50,399 nucleotides of DNA, from positions 1-50,399 of the IMG/VR virus record IMGVR_UViG_3300020179_000051. One strand, given 5' to 3'. Source of the DNA: a virus. The notes under the pieces are model-generated. The model worked only from the letters and a program-made list of their open reading frames with translations, was not told the DNA's origin and made no database searches. Made by a program: the position numbers and the translations under genes. Positions 1 through 6,888 of this stretch are shown here, piece after piece. Each line of letters opens with the position of its first letter. Positions within the stretch are counted from its first letter, which is position 1.

Positions 1-116
1 CGCCCGATCTCGCCGTGACGGTCGGAGCCGCCCCAATGCGAGTAGAGCCACACCCTTCGCTCCGCGTTGTCTGTTTCGTCGAAGCCCGTGAACCCGACGC
101 AGTATCTGTCTCCCAT
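1..116 (-). CDS. Partial hypothetical protein (N-terminus)
   Basis: An open frame begins at an ATG at 116 and runs off the left edge, giving 38 residues that start MGDRYCVGFTG. AGGAGG sits 5 nt before the ATG, and the promoter at 145-172 lies upstream, so the mRNA should carry a short leader. No family is recognised. Confidence 0.65.
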   Translation of the reverse strand, partial: MGDRYCVGFTGFDETDNAERRVWLYSHWGGSDRHGEIG

Positions 117-144
117 GTGTGCCTCCTTAGGCGTTGATGATTTC

Positions 145-172
145 AATGTACCGATGGCGAATCCATCGGCGC
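145..172 (-). promoter_or_regulatory. GCGCC-type phage promoter
   Basis: GCGCC at 168-172 is followed by 17 nt containing the conserved GATGGATTC block, then TACATT at 145-150. It reads leftward into the gene at 1-116 and leaves a leader of about 28 nt that includes a Shine-Dalgarno sequence. Confidence 0.7.
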
Positions 173-178
173 ACCGGG

Positions 179-352
179 CTAGAACTCGCTCTCCAGCTCG
201 GCCTCAGCCTCGAACTTGCCCAGGTCCCAGCCGTAGTAATCGAGTATCTGTTTGACGGCGACGTCGATCGCCTGCTCGTCGTCGTCGGCCTCGACGTGGG
301 TCTGCAGCGTGACGTAGTCGCCGGCGAACTTAACGGTGAAGTTGTCGCTCAT
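179..352 (-). CDS. Small acidic hypothetical protein
   Basis: This 57-residue protein begins MSDNFTVKFAGDYVT and ends with a glutamate-rich tail. Its ATG overlaps the TGA of the upstream gene (ATGA), which fixes the start and indicates translational coupling within a two-gene operon driven from 613-640. The amphipathic stretch DDDEQAIDVAVKQILDYY looks like one helix. No family is recognised. Confidence 0.75.
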   Translation of the reverse strand: MSDNFTVKFAGDYVTLQTHVEADDDEQAIDVAVKQILDYYGWDLGKFEAEAELESEF

Positions 353-606
353 GCGCGGTCCCACGATCTCCCGGAGAGGAGCCCAGCGAAGTCGTTGGGC
401 CAGCCGATCTTGTCGTTGAGCCAACGCTCGCTGTCGTAGTGCTGCGTCTCGCAGTCGCGGAATGTCTTGGATGCGATGGTCTTGTTCTTGTCGAGATCGC
501 GGAGGACGACCTTGAGCCGTCCGTCCGCGCTCTCGAAGACTTGCAGGTACTTGCCGTTGCTGGAGCAACCCAGCACTAGCCCGAACTCAAGTTGCGTTGT
601 GGTCAT
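349..606 (-). CDS. Hypothetical protein
   Basis: An 85-residue protein beginning MTTTQLEFGLVLGC. The ATG lies exactly 6 nt after the -10 hexamer TAGCCT, so the transcript should be leaderless. It is the first gene of a pair with 179-352, joined by an ATGA overlap. The N-terminal half alternates beta-type and turn residues (YLQVFESADGRLKVVLRDL). I do not recognise a family. Confidence 0.75.
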   Translation of the reverse strand: MTTTQLEFGLVLGCSSNGKYLQVFESADGRLKVVLRDLDKNKTIASKTFRDCETQHYDSERWLNDKIGWPNDFAGLLSGRSWDRA

Positions 607-610
607 GGCG

Positions 611-898
611 TCAGGCTACGACCGACGAATCCTTCGGCGCGCCGACCTCGCCACCAGCAATTTTGGTGAACGAGTGGGCAGGTCGAATTATCCGGGCGAT
701 AGCCGACCCGATGCTCTCGGCCGACAAGACCTCGCGCATCGTGGATACCTTGACGTTGTGGTAGGCGTATGAGCCGCCACTCTTGAATGTCACGACGAGC
801 GTGCCCGCCGTGTCGAGGTCGTCGTACCTTGCTCCGACTGCCTCGAACCTCAGCGACTCTATGGCCGCCGAGTTGATTTCCGCTATGTTGATGTTCAT
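611..898 (-). CDS. KTSC-domain protein
   Basis: A 95-residue protein with a KTSC-type domain: a beta strand VVTFKSGGSYAYHNV, then a helix VSTMREVLSAESIGSAI, ending IIRPAHSF. This fits the small domain (Pfam KTSC) found at the C-terminus of some lysyl-tRNA synthetases and as free-standing phage proteins, where the role is not established. The start at 898 is set by GGAGG 5 nt upstream; longer in-frame extensions run over the divergent promoter. The leader comes from the promoter at 916-943. Confidence 0.8.
   Translation of the reverse strand: MNINIAEINSAAIESLRFEAVGARYDDLDTAGTLVVTFKSGGSYAYHNVKVSTMREVLSAESIGSAIARIIRPAHSFTKIAGGEVGAPKDSSVVA
613..640 (-). promoter_or_regulatory. GCGCC-type leaderless promoter
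   Basis: GCGCC, a 17-nt spacer with GAAGGATTC, then TAGCCT at 613-618. The start codon at 606 follows after 6 nt. Confidence 0.75.
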
Positions 899-915
899 TT
901 TTACCTCCGACCCTA

Positions 916-943
916 AGTATGTCGGCCCCTCATCCTTCGGCGC
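916..943 (-). promoter_or_regulatory. GCGCC-type promoter, leftward half of divergent pair
   Basis: GCGCC at 939-943, a 17-nt spacer with GAAGGATGA, and CATACT at 916-921. It drives the KTSC gene through a leader of about 17 nt with a strong Shine-Dalgarno. It lies back to back with the promoter at 955-982. Confidence 0.8.
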
Positions 944-954
944 ACCCCCGAGGC

Positions 955-982
955 GCGCCGATGGATTACGGTCCTGCATACT
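955..982 (+). promoter_or_regulatory. GCGCC-type leaderless promoter, rightward half
   Basis: GCGCC at 955-959, a 17-nt spacer with GATGGATTA, and CATACT at 977-982. The ATG at 989 follows after 6 nt. Confidence 0.8.
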
Positions 983-988
983 GACGGT

Positions 989-1468
989 ATGGAAAAACAG
1001 ATCGTTATGACATTCTCTATCACCGACCCAGACCTGGACGGCGAGGACCTCTTTGAGCAGGTGCAGATGCTCATGTGCGAGGAGTTCCACGAGCGGGCCG
1101 ACGTCTTCTACGGCTCGCCAGACGAGCTGATAAGCGGCGACGAGCTCGCCGAGGGGGAGATCGGAAAGCTGTTGGCCGGCGACAAGTTTCGGCAACTGTT
1201 CGACAACCGGTTCATCATCAGCATGACCCCCGCCGACCTGAGGAACGAGGTCGCCGAGATCTTGGCGCTGCACCCGGACCACGAGGAAGCTTCGTGGTGG
1301 GGCGGCGCGAGCGAGGAGGAGTACGAGCGGCTCGCTTGGTCCATGATGAACGACGACTACCTATGGGAAGTGTGGCGCGAGTGCCTCTACGACTCGCTGC
1401 ACAAAGAGATGCGCGAGTGCCAGAAGCGTCGCGAGGCGGCGGAGGGCGAACCTGCGCCGAAGGATTAA
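989..1468 (+). CDS. Hypothetical acidic protein
   Basis: A 159-residue, glutamate/aspartate-rich and largely helical protein beginning MEKQIVMTFSITDPD. Its opening resembles the two small proteins at 9028-9359 in style (a strand followed by DxE helices) but not convincingly in sequence. It is predicted to be translated from a leaderless mRNA. The next promoter (1454-1481) is embedded in its last codons. No family is recognised. Confidence 0.8.
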   Translation: MEKQIVMTFSITDPDLDGEDLFEQVQMLMCEEFHERADVFYGSPDELISGDELAEGEIGKLLAGDKFRQLFDNRFIISMTPADLRNEVAEILALHPDHEEASWWGGASEEEYERLAWSMMNDDYLWEVWRECLYDSLHKEMRECQKRREAAEGEPAPKD

Positions 1469-1481
1469 CGGTAGGTACTCT
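1454..1481 (+). promoter_or_regulatory. GCGCC-type promoter inside the 3' end of the upstream gene
   Basis: GCGCC, a 17-nt spacer with GAAGGATTA, and TACTCT at 1476-1481. The ATG at 1491 lies 9 nt downstream, so the leader is at most a few bases. The -35 part codes for the end of the gene at 989-1468. Confidence 0.7.
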
Positions 1482-1490
1482 GATATCGCC

Positions 1491-1856
1491 ATGAAAACAC
1501 AAAACGACTACGCACCCCACGACCCCGACAACTTGACGGAGGGCTTCGCCGCCGTCACCGAGTACCTCGAGGACGCGGTCCTCATCGCTTGGGATACCTG
1601 CCACAAGATCTACCTCGCGATGGATCAGACCGAGGCCGACTTCTTCCGGGAGAGCTACGCGCCCGACGTCGTCGAGGGACGCTTCACGGAGGGCGGCAAG
1701 TCGCCCGACGAGCTCGACGAGATCATCGACGGCTGGTGGGACGCTTCCTGCCCGCTCCGCTTCGTTCAGGCCGTCTGGCACAACGAGCAAGACCCGAACG
1801 CTGGCTTCGTCCAGTTGGTCTCGCAGTTCGCTGGCGAGGGCGAGGACGACGAATGA
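1491..1856 (+). CDS. Hypothetical protein, CHKIYLAMD family
   Basis: A 121-residue protein clearly paralogous to the product of 13421-13807 on the other strand. Both share CHKIYLAMD, a W/D-rich middle, an SC-L-[RK]F-[VI] segment, AVW-NE-DPNAGFV and an acidic tail. The conservation over the whole length suggests a family serving the same unknown role twice. The ATGA overlap with the next gene implies coupling. Confidence 0.85.
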   Translation: MKTQNDYAPHDPDNLTEGFAAVTEYLEDAVLIAWDTCHKIYLAMDQTEADFFRESYAPDVVEGRFTEGGKSPDELDEIIDGWWDASCPLRFVQAVWHNEQDPNAGFVQLVSQFAGEGEDDE

Positions 1857-2044
1857 AGCCCGACAAGATGAAGCGCGGCACCATCGTGCTCATCGACGGC
1901 GAGCCGTGCGGCCTCACCGGCAGGCCCAAGAGGGCCATCGACGGCACCTGGATCGTGTTCCACGAGAACCTCGCCACCGGCGAGAACACCTACGTCTATC
2001 TCACCGATGCCGAGCTCGCCGACGCATCGGCGGCGGCGAAGTGA
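1853..2044 (+). CDS. Small hypothetical protein, SH3-like beta pattern
   Basis: A 63-residue protein beginning MKPDKMKRGTIVLIDGEPC. The ATG overlaps the preceding TGA. Alternating short strands (GTIVLIDGEP, GTWIVFHENL, NTYVYLTD) suggest a small beta-barrel such as an SH3-like or KOW-type fold; this is inferred from pattern only. Confidence 0.75.
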   Translation: MKPDKMKRGTIVLIDGEPCGLTGRPKRAIDGTWIVFHENLATGENTYVYLTDAELADASAAAK

Positions 2045-2045
2045 T

Positions 2046-2073
2046 GCGCCGACAGATTCAGGCCCGATAAGTT
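2046..2073 (+). promoter_or_regulatory. GCGCC-type promoter
   Basis: GCGCC, a 17-nt spacer with GACAGATTC, and TAAGTT at 2068-2073. The leader to the ATG at 2102 is about 20 nt and contains AAAGGAG. Confidence 0.65.
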
Positions 2074-2101
2074 AATAGCAACTACAAAAGGAGAATTAGT
2101 T

Positions 2102-2569
2102 ATGGGATTAGACATGTATCTTACGGCCAAGAAGTACCACTCGAACGCCGATTGGCGCCCGGAGAGCGAGAAGGCCGAGTTCGGCCGCCTCAAGCAGTCG
2201 TCGGGCGTCGCGACGGTCCTCGATGCGGTGGAACTGCCGTTCATCTACGTCGAGGTCAGCGTCGGCTATTGGCGCAAGGTGAACGCGATCCACTCATGGT
2301 TCGTGGACAATTGCCAGGGCGGCGAGGACGATTGCCGCACCGCCTACGTCTCGCGGGAGCAACTGCAGGAACTGAAGGAAGTGTGCGAGAAGGTCATCGC
2401 CAACACGAAGGACGCCGAGGAGCTGTTGCCGACCCAAGAGGGGTTCTTCTTCGGCGGCACGGAATACGACGAGTACTACTTCGAGAGCCTGAAGGAGACT
2501 GTAGGGATCTTGGACCGAGCCCTCGCCATGCCCGACGAGTGGGAGTTCGAGTACCACGCGTCTTGGTGA
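2102..2569 (+). CDS. Conserved phage protein, MGLDMYL family
   Basis: A 155-residue protein of a family common in phages and some bacteria. Signatures in order: MGLDMYL at the N-terminus, VGYWRKVNAIHSWFV at mid-length, a CQGG-DDC segment, then GFFFGGTEYDEYYF near the C-terminus. The function is unknown to me. AAAGGAG 7-8 nt before the ATG supports this start. Confidence 0.85.
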   Translation: MGLDMYLTAKKYHSNADWRPESEKAEFGRLKQSSGVATVLDAVELPFIYVEVSVGYWRKVNAIHSWFVDNCQGGEDDCRTAYVSREQLQELKEVCEKVIANTKDAEELLPTQEGFFFGGTEYDEYYFESLKETVGILDRALAMPDEWEFEYHASW

Positions 2570-2629
2570 CCGGGTTGCCGCTCGCGAGTGCGGGCGGTAG
2601 CATTCAAGTATCCCAAAGGAGGGATTAAA

Positions 2630-3076
2630 GTGAAAAAGAAAATATCAAAAGTACAGATGTGGCCCGTCTACCAATACGGCGACCACCCGAAGGGCACGGC
2701 GACGATCGGCGAGATGGCCGGCGCGCTGATGCACGGCAACCCCGCGACTAAGGTCATGAGGCTCAACAACGGCCTCAGGACCAGCTCGGCCAACCCGCCG
2801 CAGCCGGTCGCCATAGTCTCCGGCAAGGTGGGCGGCCTCAGCTTCATCTACAGCGTGGCCGACGTCGTCAGGTGGCGCAAGGAGCACATCGCCCAGCAGG
2901 CGAGCAAGCGCGAGCAGATCATGCAGAGGGCCGAGGCGAAGGCCGAGCACGCCAAGAGGCGTCAGGCGGCGGCCAAGAGGGCCTCGAGCGACGCGAAGGA
3001 CGCGAGGACCCGCTACCGCAAGTACGAGAGGATGCGCGACCACGCCGACAGGATCAACTCGAGAGAGGTCATCTAG
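2630..3076 (+). CDS. Putative DNA-binding protein with basic coiled tail
   Basis: A 148-residue protein starting at a GTG preceded by GGAGG. Residues 1-85 look like a compact winged or excisionase-like helix-turn-helix (GTATIGEMAGALMHG, then SFIYSVADVVRWRKEH). Residues 90-148 are a lysine/arginine/alanine-rich helix likely to form a coiled coil. The DNA-binding role is inferred. A longer in-frame GTG at 2588 lacks a ribosome site. The stop directly abuts the Vsr-like frame. Confidence 0.7.
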   Translation: MKKKISKVQMWPVYQYGDHPKGTATIGEMAGALMHGNPATKVMRLNNGLRTSSANPPQPVAIVSGKVGGLSFIYSVADVVRWRKEHIAQQASKREQIMQRAEAKAEHAKRRQAAAKRASSDAKDARTRYRKYERMRDHADRINSREVI

Positions 3077-3141
3077 TCAGGGCCTCATCCACCACCGTCA
3101 ATCCGAAAACCACGCCCCCCGACCCGGCCACGTCCGAGAGG

Positions 3142-3507
3142 ATGCGCCGGGTCAAAACCAGGGGCACGGGGCCGGAATTGAGGGCTCGCCGGGCGGCGAG
3201 GAGGGCCAAGATCCGTTTCACCACGAGGACCAAGGGGTTGCCGGGCAGTCCCGATCTTCTCCTGCCCGATCGCCGCGTCGCGGTGTTCGTGAACGGGTGC
3301 TTCTGGCACGGCTGCCCGAGGTGCTTCAGGCCGCCCAAGCGCAACCGGGCGTGGTGGGTCGCGAAGGTCGAGCGCAACCGCCGCAGGGATCGCCGGGCAT
3401 CCGACCGGCTCCGGCGGCTCGGCTACTCGGTGGTGACGCTGATGGAGCACGACGACGACCGGCGCATGCAGTCCCGTATCGCGTCGGCCGGCAGGGGGCG
3501 GGGCTAG
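3142..3507 (+). CDS. vsr: Vsr-type very-short-patch repair endonuclease
   Basis: The frame encodes a Vsr-like mismatch endonuclease, which nicks 5' of the T in T:G mismatches left by deaminated 5-methylcytosine. Visible features are MRRVKTRGTGPELR, the metal-binding aspartate in PGSPDLLLP, the NGCFWHGC zinc and active-site block, a WWVAKVERNRRRDRR helix, and LGYSVVTLMEHD. Similarity continues upstream of this ATG (DPATSER), but no in-frame ATG, GTG or TTG exists between the preceding gene's stop and 3142. A GTC at 3076, after GAGAGG, sits where a coupled start would be. The true N-terminus is therefore uncertain. A C5-cytosine methyltransferase at 39031-41466 could make its substrate. Confidence 0.8.
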   Translation: MRRVKTRGTGPELRARRAARRAKIRFTTRTKGLPGSPDLLLPDRRVAVFVNGCFWHGCPRCFRPPKRNRAWWVAKVERNRRRDRRASDRLRRLGYSVVTLMEHDDDRRMQSRIASAGRGRG

Positions 3508-3863
3508 AGGCGCGAGATCCGGGACAGCCGCTCGAGCAGGCCGCGCCGCTTGCGCTTGGCCTTCTTCGCCGGGTGTCTCTTGCGGCTTGCGGATTCCCCG
3601 CCGCTCTTCGTCTCGCGCTCGATCGACCTGAGCCAGTTCGACATCTGGTCGGTCATGCGGGATTCCAGCCTGCGCTGCGCGCCGTCCATCTTGTCGCTCA
3701 CGTACCAGATGAGCTCGAGCTCTTGGTTGTCCCTGGGCGTGCGCATCTCGCGCAGCTCCTCCTGCCGGATGGAGAGGGCCACGAGCGCCGTCTCGAGTTC
3801 GTCGTAGGTGAGGTCCACCAACTCGGTGTCGGGCTTGCGAATCCGGTTGTTGGCCTTGCCCAT
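3504..3863 (-). CDS. Hypothetical basic-tailed protein
   Basis: A 119-residue protein. Residues 1-80 are helical and acidic/polar (VDLTYDELETALVALSIRQEE). The C-terminal 35 residues are strongly basic (RKRHPAKKAKRKRRG), which suggests nucleic-acid binding. The ATG at 3863 is 6 nt after TAATAT, so I prefer it over the in-frame GTG at 3869. The stop overlaps the convergent Vsr gene by 4 nt. Confidence 0.7.
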   Translation of the reverse strand: MGKANNRIRKPDTELVDLTYDELETALVALSIRQEELREMRTPRDNQELELIWYVSDKMDGAQRRLESRMTDQMSNWLRSIERETKSGGESASRKRHPAKKAKRKRRGLLERLSRISRL

Positions 3864-3886
3864 CGCCACATATTACCACCGATAGG

Positions 3887-4234
3887 ATGAGCGACATGGG
3901 ATACTCGACAATCAACCGCGTCGCCTACGGGGGGATCGGCTACAAAATACTCAACTACGCGAAGTTCAGGTCGCGCCGGGGCGACGGCTTCACGTCCGGC
4001 GACTACATGCTTTTCTCGAACCACCAGTACAAGAGGTGCGATGTGGACAGATGCATAAGCGGGCTCCTGCGCAACGGCCACCTGAGGCTCCTCGACGACG
4101 GCCGCGCCTTCTTCGTCGACACCGGCGTGCTGACGAGGCTCGATCTGGCCTACAAGGAGAGGCGTATGAACCGCTACCTCGACGACGATGCAGACGATCT
4201 CGGGCTCGCCGGCGACCTAGACGTCGAACCCTGA
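3887..4234 (+). CDS. Hypothetical protein, possible winged helix
   Basis: A 115-residue protein. The middle (ILNYAKFRSRRG, then DVDRCISGLLRNGHLRLLDD, then AFFVDT) has the helix-helix-strand-wing order of a winged-helix DNA-binding domain; this is pattern inference. A second ATG at 3896 lies 7 nt after TAGGAT and may be the true leaderless start. The C-terminus is acidic. Confidence 0.7.
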   Translation: MSDMGYSTINRVAYGGIGYKILNYAKFRSRRGDGFTSGDYMLFSNHQYKRCDVDRCISGLLRNGHLRLLDDGRAFFVDTGVLTRLDLAYKERRMNRYLDDDADDLGLAGDLDVEP

Positions 4235-4241
4235 GGCCCGG

Positions 4242-4721
4242 CTAGGACGCTCCCCTGTCGCTCCGCCTGTCGTCCTTCGGGTTGCGCGCCTCCCACTTGC
4301 CGCGCCCGATCGGCCTGAAGTGCCCGGTCGTCTTGGCCCAGTTCGCTATCGCGCCGGCGGACAACCCCGACGCATCCGTCAGGTCCTTCGTGGAGAACTC
4401 CCCGTAGATGTTGCCGCTCGAGAGGGACACGAGCTTCGCGTATCGGTCCTTCCGGCGCACCGTGTCGGCCTCGGGCTCGGCGGCCCCGACAAGTTTCTCG
4501 ACGACGGTCGGCATCACGTTGTGGTACGCGAGGAGCGCCCTCATCGTGCCGACTCGGTCCCAGCCGGCGATGCAGTACATCGCCCGGACCTCCTCGCTCA
4601 TCTCGAGCTCGACGTCGCGCGGGATCGCGCTGTAGCCCCCGAACCTCTCGGCGGCCTCGCGCCAGATCTTGCGGTGGTGCTCCTCGACCTGCGTCTCGGT
4701 CATCCTCGTGCCCACCATCAT
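4242..4721 (-). CDS. Hypothetical protein with helix-turn-helix-like C-terminus
   Basis: A 159-residue protein, last of a three-gene operon (5079 to 4242) with ATGA overlaps at each junction. The C-terminal part (STKDLTDASGLSAGAIANWAKTTG, then FRPIGRGKWEARNP) reads like a helix-turn-helix with a wing. The N-terminal half is helical. A regulatory role is possible but not shown. Confidence 0.75.
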   Translation of the reverse strand: MMVGTRMTETQVEEHHRKIWREAAERFGGYSAIPRDVELEMSEEVRAMYCIAGWDRVGTMRALLAYHNVMPTVVEKLVGAAEPEADTVRRKDRYAKLVSLSSGNIYGEFSTKDLTDASGLSAGAIANWAKTTGHFRPIGRGKWEARNPKDDRRSDRGAS

Positions 4722-4843
4722 CGCGCCCTAGACGGGTGCCGGCGACGGGCGAGCTCGCGCCCGTCCTGATCGGCGGTCTCCTTGATGAGGAGCGCGAAGG
4801 TGGCCGCGAAGGCGGCGATGGCGACGGCTAGGACGATGTTCAT
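4718..4843 (-). CDS. Small membrane protein
   Basis: A 41-residue protein with one hydrophobic helix at residues 2-20 (NIVLAVAIAAFAATFALLI) and a basic tail (RRRHPSRAR), predicting a single-pass membrane protein with a cytoplasmic C-terminus. It overlaps both neighbours by ATGA. No family is recognised. Confidence 0.65.
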   Translation of the reverse strand: MNIVLAVAIAAFAATFALLIKETADQDGRELARRRHPSRAR

Positions 4844-5079
4844 TCGTAGTCCTCGTCCTCGTAGTCCTCGTCGAGATCCTTGTCCACCTCGAACCATCGC
4901 ATGACGGTCATGAGCAGGTGGTCGTAGTTGCCCGAGGTCGCCTCGTCGCGAAACGCCTGCCACTCGGATTCGGGCAGCCCGGCGCGTCGCATGATGCGCT
5001 TGACGCGGCCGAGGATCGAGAAGGCGTTGCCGTCCTCTCCGACCAAGGGGATGTTGATTTCGGGGTGCTTTGTTTCCAT
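4840..5079 (-). CDS. Conserved small phage protein (EINIPLVGEDGNAF type)
   Basis: A 79-residue protein. The pattern INIPLVGEDGNAFSILGRV, a basic helix, then SGNYDHLLMTVMRWFEVD and an acidic tail is one I associate with small proteins of actinobacterial phages; function unknown. The ATG at 5079 lies 6 nt after TAGATT, predicting leaderless translation. It heads the operon 5079-4242. Confidence 0.8.
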   Translation of the reverse strand: METKHPEINIPLVGEDGNAFSILGRVKRIMRRAGLPESEWQAFRDEATSGNYDHLLMTVMRWFEVDKDLDEDYEDEDYE

Positions 5080-5085
5080 GCCTAC

Positions 5086-5113
5086 AATCTAGGTCGCCCT
5101 CATCCTTCGGCGC
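5086..5113 (-). promoter_or_regulatory. GCGCC-type leaderless promoter
   Basis: GCGCC at 5109-5113, a 17-nt spacer with GAAGGATGA, then TAGATT at 5086-5091 and ATG 6 nt later. The upstream edge touches the stop codon of the gene at 5116-5259. Confidence 0.8.
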
Positions 5114-5115
5114 AC

Positions 5116-5259
5116 CTAGCCGACCTGCATCAACTCGCCGCAGTGCCCACAGTAGTAGGCGTCGCCGAGGATCGAGTCCGGGTCGTAGTCGTGCTCCCAG
5201 TCCTCGATCGGGTGCTCGCACTGTTCCTCTTTGAGGTCGGCAAGCCTGTTGTCTGCCAT
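5116..5259 (-). CDS. Small zinc-ribbon-like protein
   Basis: A 47-residue protein (MADNRLADLKEEQC...) with cysteines at YYCGHCGE and an earlier QCEH, which could bind one zinc ion. The start overlaps the stop of the upstream DUF4314 gene (TGATG). Its last codon adjoins the promoter of the next gene. Function unknown. Confidence 0.65.
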   Translation of the reverse strand: MADNRLADLKEEQCEHPIEDWEHDYDPDSILGDAYYCGHCGELMQVG

Positions 5260-5459
5260 CAAATTACCTGCCACCGGTCGCGGCCACCAATAAGTTTGAG
5301 GGAACTGCCGTTATCCCACTCCACGGAAATGTTGAGGTCGCCCCACGGGTCTACACGTTCGGCGACGACGGTTCCCTCGTCGCCTTGACGTAGATCGGTG
5401 TACGGGTCGTCCGTGTAAGAAAGACGAATTCGATACGGGGTGAAAGTGGTGTTGTCCAT
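5259..5459 (-). CDS. DUF4314-family protein
   Basis: A 66-residue protein matching the DUF4314 pattern: RIRLSYTDDPYTDLRQGDEGTV, then VEWDNGSSLKL and a final DRW. This is a small beta-barrel family of unknown role, widespread in phages of Gram-positive bacteria. The ATG at 5459 is 6 nt after TACGCT, so the start is predicted leaderless. First gene of a two-gene unit with 5116-5259. Confidence 0.8.
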   Translation of the reverse strand: MDNTTFTPYRIRLSYTDDPYTDLRQGDEGTVVAERVDPWGDLNISVEWDNGSSLKLIGGRDRWQVI

Positions 5460-5465
5460 ACCACA

Positions 5466-5492
5466 AGCGTAGGGGCGAGAATCCTTCGGCGC
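5466..5492 (-). promoter_or_regulatory. GCGCC-type leaderless promoter, leftward half of divergent pair
   Basis: GCGCC, a 16-nt spacer with GAAGGATTC, then TACGCT at 5466-5471 and ATG 6 nt later. Confidence 0.75.
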
Positions 5493-5502
5493 GTTCGAGG
5501 GT

Positions 5503-5530
5503 GCGCCGACGGATGACGGGCCGACATACT
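5503..5530 (+). promoter_or_regulatory. GCGCC-type leaderless promoter, rightward half
   Basis: GCGCC at 5503-5507, a 17-nt spacer with GACGGATGA, CATACT at 5525-5530, and ATG at 5537 after 6 nt. Confidence 0.8.
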
Positions 5531-5536
5531 GAGGAT

Positions 5537-5872
5537 ATGACAAACACACTCACTCACTCGCAAGACCACGACACCTACAAGCACGGGGCGCTTTCCGTAT
5601 CGCGACTCCTCGCCACCAGCGACGGCACTCGTGGCCGTCAGGGCGGCCTGAAGCAATACATCGTGAGGATCGAACTCCGGGCGAACGGAAAATTCCTCGT
5701 GACGAAGCACTGGGGCAAGGCCGACGGACAGGCACTGTCGGAACTCGCCTCGTCGGTCGTCGGCGAGTACGGCAGCTATCAGAGCGCCCAATACTGGGCT
5801 TACGATGTCGTTCGCGGCAAACTCGACGGCAAGTATTGGCACGACTACACGACCCGGATAGAGTTGGTCTAG
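5537..5872 (+). CDS. Hypothetical protein
   Basis: A 111-residue protein beginning MTNTLTHSQDHDTYKHG. Strand-rich segments (YIVRIELRANGKFLVTKHWG) surround a serine/glycine helix. Leaderless start. It heads a five-gene rightward run to 6888. No family is recognised. Confidence 0.75.
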   Translation: MTNTLTHSQDHDTYKHGALSVSRLLATSDGTRGRQGGLKQYIVRIELRANGKFLVTKHWGKADGQALSELASSVVGEYGSYQSAQYWAYDVVRGKLDGKYWHDYTTRIELV

Positions 5873-5894
5873 CCGTACCAAAAGGAGCTGGAGC

Positions 5895-6149
5895 ATGAAA
5901 ATTTCGGCAGAGAAATGGCAGGAGGTCTGGCTGCGGCCCCTCCTCGCCTACCAGAGCGGGTTGGAGCTGGACACGCCGATGGCCGAGGAGATCGAGTCCG
6001 GTCTAGCAGGGTTCACCCTCGACGGCATCCTCGCCGTCAAGGACATCGACGGGCAGGATGCGAACGACTGGGAGTGCGTCGAGATGGTCTGCCAACTCAT
6101 AGAGGCGGCCCGGCTCGCCTCGCTGAAGATAGAGCGCGCCGGAGGATGA
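5895..6149 (+). CDS. Hypothetical helical protein
   Basis: An 84-residue, mostly helical acidic protein (MKISAEKWQEVWLRPLLAY...). AAAGGAG lies 7 nt before the ATG, and an ATGA overlap couples it to the next gene. No family is recognised. Confidence 0.75.
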   Translation: MKISAEKWQEVWLRPLLAYQSGLELDTPMAEEIESGLAGFTLDGILAVKDIDGQDANDWECVEMVCQLIEAARLASLKIERAGG

Positions 6150-6355
6150 CCGACAAGTATGGTGGAGGCGTGGACAAATACACCATCACGCTGAAGTTCA
6201 ACACCGACAGAGAACTGACCGAGCACGAGAGGGACTGCCTGATGCACGCCGTGTTCACCCAGATCGAGGACCCGTTCGTTGAGGATGAGGAGGGCGAACG
6301 GATACGCGCGACCTTCAGGGTCGATGGGGTCGAGGGCGAGGTCGCCCGTGATTAA
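6146..6355 (+). CDS. Small hypothetical protein
   Basis: A 69-residue protein beginning MTDKYGGGVDKYTITLKFN. A beta strand, a helix (ELTEHERDCLMHAVFTQIED) and a second strand (RIRATFRVDGVE) suggest a small alpha/beta fold. The ATG overlaps the previous TGA, and the next gene starts 8 nt before its stop. Confidence 0.7.
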   Translation: MTDKYGGGVDKYTITLKFNTDRELTEHERDCLMHAVFTQIEDPFVEDEEGERIRATFRVDGVEGEVARD

Positions 6356-6677
6356 GAAGATGCCATTCGAGCAGTGGCTCGAGGTTTTCAAGCCGAGGGT
6401 GAACCACCTCGACGAGTTCGCATCGTTCGACAACGGCGAGGGCGGGCTGATGTTCGAGACGTACGGCGAAGAGCTCGATTACGTTCGCAAGGTCTTCAAT
6501 GGGAACCCAAAGCGCCGGGTCTGGACCTACGTCGACGGCCACGATGGGACCTACATCGTTGACGACTACCGGATCGTGAACCGGATCGGGTACTTCGTGT
6601 GCGACGTACCCTATGAAGATGGCGAGCAGTACGAGGTTCAGGTGTCCAGAAACGACGCGCCCGCGGATGTTGCCTAG
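6348..6677 (+). CDS. Hypothetical protein
   Basis: A 109-residue protein with a GTG start that overlaps the upstream gene by 8 nt. Tyr/Asp-rich strands (RRVWTYVDGHDGTYIVDDYRI) dominate the C-terminal half. The promoter of the next gene (6657-6684) is contained in its last codons. Confidence 0.7.
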   Translation: MIKKMPFEQWLEVFKPRVNHLDEFASFDNGEGGLMFETYGEELDYVRKVFNGNPKRRVWTYVDGHDGTYIVDDYRIVNRIGYFVCDVPYEDGEQYEVQVSRNDAPADVA

Positions 6678-6684
6678 GTACAAT
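6657..6684 (+). promoter_or_regulatory. GCGCC-type leaderless promoter inside a coding region
   Basis: GCGCC at 6657-6661, a 17-nt spacer with GCGGATGT, TACAAT at 6679-6684, and ATG at 6691 after 6 nt. The -35 and spacer encode the last residues of the gene at 6348-6677. Confidence 0.75.
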
Positions 6685-6690
6685 ACAAGC

Positions 6691-6888
6691 ATGGAAGATT
6701 TCGGCGATTACTGCCGCCGGGAGATGCGCCGTCTGGTGCTCTCGCGCGACACGGCCCGCCTGTCGAGCGCACTCATGAGCATCATCGACGACTACCTGAA
6801 CTACCGCTACGAGATGACCCGCGCGATGGCCATGTCGGTCATCAGGAAGTTGCGCGAGCAGCCCGAGCGCCGGGGGGCCAGCCTCTGA
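6691..6888 (+). CDS. Small helical hypothetical protein
   Basis: A 65-residue, all-helical, arginine-rich protein (MEDFGDYCRREMRRLVLSR...). Predicted leaderless start; its TGA overlaps the next ATG (TGATG). Confidence 0.7.
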   Translation: MEDFGDYCRREMRRLVLSRDTARLSSALMSIIDDYLNYRYEMTRAMAMSVIRKLREQPERRGASL

